A DNA stretch of 64,000 bases from positions 21,983 through 85,982 of the forward strand of contig NZ_LVWI01000049.1 of NCBI RefSeq assembly GCF_001909055.1, written 5' to 3'. Below are positions 59,684 to 64,000 of this stretch, piece by piece. The translations under genes and the position numbers were made by a program. The notes beneath the pieces were generated by a model. That model saw only the letters and a list, made by a program, of their open reading frames with translations, did not search any database and had not been told where the DNA came from. Origin of the DNA: Paenibacillus helianthi (GTDB lineage Bacteria; Bacillota; Bacilli; Paenibacillales; Paenibacillaceae). Each line of letters starts with the position of its first letter. The first letter of the stretch is position 1.

Positions 59684-61690
59684 TTACTCGTCCTTCCCCT
59701 CATGAATAATAGTAAGGCCTTCCACATGCTTTTTCCGCATCAACTTACGCATTTTCCGTGTTTCCTTACTCTCGAAAATAATATCAAAATCATATTCCTC
59801 CGGATAGAGCTCTTCTTTAGAGAGGTATGGTTTTAGACGTTTATGGTTGAATTTCATTTTTTGCTTTTGAATCATAACGCCAACCATTCCCATTCCGTCC
59901 CTTGCCTCATAGACGATTCCCGTTCTGCCCAGTGGCTTCACATACACCGCATCTCCTACTTCATATTCCTTCTTCTGTTCCTTGCCATCACCTGTTTGAG
60001 CAGAGTTTAGGTCTCCTGATAAGTCCTCTGTCAGTCCTGCAGAAACACTTGAAGCCAGCTCTTTCTCAGGGGAATCATTCCCTTCCACATGTTTGAACCC
60101 TTCACCTGATTTGCCGTGTCCTGAACGGTTAACGTTGTTCCAGTACCTTTTATCTCCGTCCACTTCATGCTGCCCTTCTACAAGTTGCTGCGAGCGCCGG
60201 ATAACAGACTCGGGGATGCCCAATTTTTCGGCAATTTGCAGGGCATAACTTTCACCCGCTTCACCAATAGTCAACTGGTAGATCGGTTGCAGCGTATTCT
60301 TGTCAAACTCCATCCGAGCATTTTGGAACCCGCTGGTGGATGCGGCGAAGACCTTAAGTTCATTAAAATGAGTAGTAACTATAATATTTGCCCCTTTGCG
60401 GTTCAGTTCCTCGAGAATGGCAATCGAAAGCGCGAAGCCTTCTCCAGGGTCCGTACCCGCCGCCAGCTCATCAATCAGCAGCAGTACACCCTTGCCCGCA
60501 TCTCTAAGCATCCCCTCTATACTCTTCATCTGGGCTGAAAAGGTGCTTAGAGACTGTGTCAGACTCTGTCCGTCGCCAATCACGCTGATGACATCCGAGA
60601 ACACAGTGAAGTCGCTGTCTGGCTCTACAGGGATTAGCAGCCCTGATTGAACCATTAGGGTTAGCAGCCCCAACGTTTTGAGCACTACCGTTTTGCCGCC
60701 CGTATTTGGTCCGGTGATGATAAGGGACTTGTAGCCATTGCCGAATTCCAGACTCACTGGAATCATCCCATCCAGATTAGGGTGCCGGCCCCCATTCATC
60801 CTCAAGTAACCGCGGTCATTCAGGGCAACATTTCTTGCACCCATTGTACGCGCATATTTGGCTTTGGCGAAAATAAAATCATAGTTGCCTGTAATTTCAA
60901 TATTCAGCCGCAGCGCCGCCTGCTCCTTCTCCAAAAGCCCAGTCAGCATGCTTAGAATCTGCATCTCTTCCCTAGCCTCCTCAGCCCCCAGCAATTCGAG
61001 CTCCCCCTGCATGGCGGCGATCTCATAGGGCTCTACAAATACGGTCTGTCCGCTGGTTGACTGATCCAGTACCGCTCCTTTTACCTGCTTGTGATATTCT
61101 CGCTTTACAGGAATTACATACCGCCCACCGCGCATGCTGACGAGGTTCTCCTGAAGGATTCCCTGATGCCTCGACATTACAGCTTCTATCTTCCTCTGCA
61201 GGCGATCCTTGGCTACAGCCAATCGTTTCCGGACCCGTTCCAGCCCTTTGCTGGCGTGGTCATCAATGGTCCCTAGTCGTATACAGCGTTCAATCTCCTC
61301 CCGCACGTCTCTCAGTTCCACTAGAGAAGCCGCATAGGAAGCAATCCGTGGAGCCGTTTGCTCTTTGGCCTTCATGTATTTACGCAGCTGGCTGCAGCTC
61401 TGCAGAAACACCGATACTGCCATGAAATCCTTCTCACTATACAGATATCCTGTTCCTAGCAGCGACATTAGGTTCTCCATTCCCTCAAGGGAGGGAATCG
61501 GTACGCTTGCTCCTCTTTCCAAAAGCTCCTTCGCCTCAGCAGTTTCATCCAGCGCCCTGTGAATGGCCGGAAGATAGGTCATAGGCTCAAGGCCGCTTAC
61601 CGCCTTTTTCCCTTCATAAGATACGGTGTGACGTCCAAGCTCTGCCCTCATTTCCTCATATTGCAGAGTGATCTGGCTTTGTGTATTCAT
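59684..61690 (-). CDS. MutS2-like ATPase lacking the Smr nuclease domain
   Basis: 668 residues, against about 785 for full MutS2. Core: YVIPVKREYHKQVKGAVLDQ, then SGQTVFVEPYEIAAMQGELE; the ATPase has Walker A IITGPNTGGKTVVLKTLGL, STFSAQMKSIEGML and Walker B LLLIDELAAGTDPGEGFAL. After a disordered linker (about 525-580) there is a KOW-like segment (VGDAVYVKPLGRTGIVYEAR) and a basic tail (RKMRKLMRKKHVEG), but no Smr domain. MutS2 splits collided ribosomes or resolves recombination intermediates; without Smr this paralogue cannot cut RNA or DNA by that domain. GGGAGGAA precedes the ATG. Confidence 0.9.
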   Translation of the reverse strand: MNTQSQITLQYEEMRAELGRHTVSYEGKKAVSGLEPMTYLPAIHRALDETAEAKELLERGASVPIPSLEGMENLMSLLGTGYLYSEKDFMAVSVFLQSCSQLRKYMKAKEQTAPRIASYAASLVELRDVREEIERCIRLGTIDDHASKGLERVRKRLAVAKDRLQRKIEAVMSRHQGILQENLVSMRGGRYVIPVKREYHKQVKGAVLDQSTSGQTVFVEPYEIAAMQGELELLGAEEAREEMQILSMLTGLLEKEQAALRLNIEITGNYDFIFAKAKYARTMGARNVALNDRGYLRMNGGRHPNLDGMIPVSLEFGNGYKSLIITGPNTGGKTVVLKTLGLLTLMVQSGLLIPVEPDSDFTVFSDVISVIGDGQSLTQSLSTFSAQMKSIEGMLRDAGKGVLLLIDELAAGTDPGEGFALSIAILEELNRKGANIIVTTHFNELKVFAASTSGFQNARMEFDKNTLQPIYQLTIGEAGESYALQIAEKLGIPESVIRRSQQLVEGQHEVDGDKRYWNNVNRSGHGKSGEGFKHVEGNDSPEKELASSVSAGLTEDLSGDLNSAQTGDGKEQKKEYEVGDAVYVKPLGRTGIVYEARDGMGMVGVMIQKQKMKFNHKRLKPYLSKEELYPEEYDFDIIFESKETRKMRKLMRKKHVEGLTIIHEGKDE

Positions 61691-61761
61691 TGTTCAATGT
61701 TCCTCCCTTATCCCTCACCTGAACGCTCAGGCGGGCTGCTGATCTGTCCGTAACGCAAAAA

Positions 61762-61796
61762 AGGGCAAAGACTGCCACTACGGCTGTCTTTGCCCT
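61762..61796 (-). terminator. Terminator or attenuator upstream of MutS2-like gene
   Basis: Perfect 11-bp stem AGGGCAAAGAC/GTCTTTGCCCT followed on the minus strand by TTTTTTGCG, 72 bases before the MutS2-like ATG. It may end the small RNA upstream or act as an attenuator of this gene. Confidence 0.75.
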
Positions 61797-61864
61797 CATT
61801 CACTGCTGCAATCCTCTTTGTGCTTCAGCCACTTGCCCCTTTGGGGATATTCAGCCTGAAGACA

Positions 61865-62155
61865 GAAAAAACCGCGCTGCAAGAGCACGGTTAAATCACA
61901 AAGAGAACATTAGCCGTAAAGAGGCCATATGACGCTTCGCGTGTGTCCTTAACTAATTCACTCACCTTCCCTGAAGCACGAGCACATCCTGCTGGACATA
62001 CTCAAACACAGCCTGCTTTACTCTAAGAGCGGGCCTTATGTAGCTTACGGGTTAGATGATATGAAATTGCTTAGTTAAGAACGCTCACCAACATCAAAAT
62101 TTCCCCTTTAGTTATAGGATACCTGTAATTTACTACATTCCATCACCTTCGTCAA
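61865..62155 (-). ncRNA. Candidate small structured RNA with own promoter and terminator
   Basis: On the minus strand TTGACG (62150-62155) and TAAATT (62127-62132) are 17 bp apart. About 40 bases later begins a rod-like fold: GTTCTTAACTAA (62071-62082) pairs with TTAGTTAAGGAC (61945-61956) over 12 positions with one G-U. Further short helices lie inside. It ends in a hairpin (61870-61892) followed by TTTTTCTG. No protein is visible within. A 6S-like RNA is one possibility, unproven. Confidence 0.4.
61870..61892 (-). terminator. Terminator of the candidate small RNA
   Basis: AACCG...CGGTT hairpin with inner TGC/GCA pairing, followed by TTTTTCTGTC on the minus strand. Confidence 0.55.
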
Positions 62156-62287
62156 TTCCCTGCACAATAAACAGAAGCAGCCCTGAAATATAAAAAAGGG
62201 GCTGTCCCATAAGTGGGTTTTCTATGATTTAGACAGCTTTCTTCATTCTTAAGACCACAAAAAGTGAGCAAAGCAGCGATTCTCCCG

Positions 62288-63687
62288 TTATTGGAGGATC
62301 GCTGCTTTGCGTTTTTGGTCATGGGTGGCTTGCTTCAGCAGATTATGGGCAAGTGAAAGCCACCCGACTTCAAGCGTCACTTTTTCGATGCCGCGAAGCA
62401 GAAATCGCCGGAAGCCCCGGTTGTTCTTCAGTTGTCCAAACACACTCTCCGGTTCCGTCATCCGGCGCACGGCCAAGGCGTAACCTTCATCACTCCTTCC
62501 TTGCTTTCTTTCCGGAAATGCAGTGTTTGTCCGGCTGGGCACTTCCATGTATCCTTGGCTTTGTCGTACGTCCAGTTCTCTATCTTTCCGATATTCTCTT
62601 TCCACGCTTTGCTTTTTTCGTTGTGGTAGCTGCTATATTTGACTACGGCCTTTACGTGTTCATTTTCCAAATATGCATAGTTCTCTTCACTGCCGTAGCC
62701 TGCATCCGCAATCACCACCTTCGGATGCTCCCCCAGGATCTGCCTTGCCTTTTCCAAATGCGGTTGCAAACAGCGGGTATCGGTGGGTCTTTGGTGTAGA
62801 CTGTACGCCAAAATAAACTGATTTTCGGTCCCAATCTGTACGTTGTATCCGGGTTTGAGTTGACCGTTTCGCATGTGATCTTCCTTCATCCGCATGAAGG
62901 TGGCATCCGGATCGGTCTTACTAAAGCTGTTTCGGTCCCCGAGCAGCTTCTGGTAGTGTTCGTATTTAACAAGCCTTGGAAGCAGGTCTTTACGAAGCTT
63001 CCGAACAGCTTTCTTTAAGGATTTGTCTTTAGGCTTCTCCAGCAGTTGCGACTCCAGCGCCTGAGTCATTTGTTCCAGTTTCGCACTGTCAATCTCGGCG
63101 GACTCGCCGAGTTCGTTCAGGTCCTGGCCACGGTGTTCCTGTTCTTCTCGTTTCTCTGCGGCCTCAATGTCGACAAACAAAGCATGTACCTTTTCTTGGA
63201 GTTTGGCCTTATGCTTACTAACCGCTTTGCCCCACACAAAGGTGTAACGATTCGCGTTGGCCTCGATCTTGGTGCCATCCACGAAGTAATGCTCTAGGGA
63301 AATGTATTTTTCGTCCGCAAGAAATTGAAGCACGGCGGTAAATACCCTTTCAAGGACGTCCTTCATCCGCTCAGAACGAAAGCGATTGAGCGTGCGAAAA
63401 TTCGGACGTTGACGTCCAGCCAGCCACATGAAGGGAATGTTTTCTCGGACCGCTTTGGCGATTTGCCGGGAGGAATAGATTCGCTGCGTATAGGCATAGA
63501 TAATGACTTTGGTCAGCATTTTAGGGTGGTAGCTGTCGCGGCCACCGCCAGGGTAGGCCGCGTCAAAGAGGGCGTCGTCGAGTCGATTTACGGCGGCGTT
63601 CACGACACGAACGAGGTGATTTGTTGGGATATCTTCTTCTAAATCCATTGGCAAGCAAAGTTGGTCCATGGTATATTGAATGTACAA
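62288..63687 (-). pseudogene. IS1182-family transposase, frameshifted and internally deleted
   Basis: It starts at a TTG (63687) with GGAGG seven bases upstream: MYIQYTMDQLCLPMDLEEDI. The N-terminal DUF772 domain and the DDE regions (EHYFVDGTKIEANANRYTF, NVQIGTENQFILAYSLHQ, VVIADAGYGSEENYAYLE) are present. After TLHFRKESKE the frame breaks near 62490. The other frame resumes at GYALAVRRMTEPESVFGQLK, which holds the conserved last Glu, and ends at 62288. Some 60 codons of the Cys-rich insert that intact relatives carry are missing. Not functional as it stands. Confidence 0.88.
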
Positions 63688-63796
63688 AAGAAACCCTCCT
63701 TTGAAATGGTTGGTCGCACTTCCATTTTACCAAAAGAGTGGTTTCTTTTTTGCGTTTTTATAAATATTGTAGTATGTTTCCCGCTTAAACAGCGGA

Positions 63797-63925
63797 GAGG
63801 ACGGAACGATTGTGGAAAAGCGATAGCGTTCGCCTTTGTGTCCGGATTTTCACCGCTAAGGGGAATAAAAAAAATCTGGACACAAGAGCGATTGGAACAA
63901 CGGTCCGTTCGCGGAGCGTCCTCAC
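63797..63925. repeat. Large imperfect palindrome inside the IS non-coding end
   Basis: GAGGACG (63797-63803) faces CGTCCTC (63919-63925), and TTGTGTCCGGATTTT faces an AATCTGGACACAA arm (about 63835-63890). It lies between the transposase start and the IS end. It could be a separate intergenic repeat captured by the element. Confidence 0.45.
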
Positions 63926-64000
63926 GGAGCACAACGTTTGTCCGACTCCAAAAACAAGGGATGTCCCAAGTAGCCATTTCATGGCTTATGGGACACCCCC

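Larger units (their letters stand above)
62198..64000 (-). mobile_element. IS1182-type insertion sequence (defective)
   Basis: End repeats GGGGCTGTCCCATAAG (62198-62213) and, inverted, GGGGGTGTCCCATAAG (63985-64000) differ at one position. They bound a transposase gene with an internal deletion and frameshift. The right end coincides with the window edge, so target duplication cannot be checked. Confidence 0.8.

Noticed and set aside
61800..62110. T-box riboswitch before the MutS2-like gene
   Set aside because: The conserved T-box sequence TGGNACCGCG is absent and the downstream gene is not an aminoacylation or amino-acid gene.
1..64000. CRISPR array, tRNA or rRNA genes
   Set aside because: No regularly spaced direct repeats and no tRNA or rRNA-like sequence were seen in the window.

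Overview
The window comes from a Firmicute of the Bacillales, almost certainly Paenibacillus or a close relative. The evidence is strong GGAGG ribosome sites, TTG and GTG starts, a walRKHIJ-htrA block, and dnaC, rplI, gdpP, yybS and purA side by side. That gene set lies close to the chromosomal replication origin in Bacillales. No rRNA, tRNA or CRISPR array was seen. No database search was possible: names rest on motifs and recognised family sequence.

1-5.4 kb (minus): a stress-sensing module of response regulator, histidine kinase, VanZ-like membrane protein, ABC ATPase and an FtsX-type permease that runs off the window start. 5.4-16.7 kb: a patchwork of U32 peptidase-family protein, DsbA-family oxidoreductase, two SDR-fold proteins and two TetR regulators. 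Decaying remnants of UMP kinase, a DUF2075 protein, SRPBCC, carboxymuconolactone decarboxylase and a second U32-dsbA copy lie among them. 15.6-17.9 kb: an FAH-family hydrolase and an MBL hydrolase are divergently transcribed from mirror-image promoters whose -35 boxes lie in the two arms of one palindrome.

17.9-29.3 kb: rlmH is separated from the CxxH/CxxC small-protein gene, which I recall as often close to it, by an accessory island. The island holds an ABC transporter, a divergent IF-3 paralogue, an arsR-MFS block present twice with complementary truncations, a lipoprotein, an IS110 element, a group II intron relic, ExeA-like ATPase and IS630 relics, and a PAP2 phosphatase.

29.4-38.3 kb: a frameshifted oligoendopeptidase F, the cydABDC cytochrome bd operon with two Rex/Fnr-type operators, a YdjO-like protein and a cold-shock protein. 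38.6-57.3 kb: the conserved origin-proximal core, with htrA, walJIHKR, an M23 wall hydrolase, purA, dnaC, rplI, gdpP, yybS, a MazG-like gene, a CBS protein and an LCP protein. 57.7-64 kb: a peptide-binding lipoprotein, a MutS2-like ATPase without Smr domain preceded by an unassigned small-RNA candidate, and a broken IS1182-type element at the end.

The core genes link envelope stress sensing (WalKR, HtrA, M23, LCP), c-di-AMP turnover (GdpP), replication (DnaC) and respiration (CydABDC). The accessory stretches look shaped by duplication, deletion and insertion sequences.
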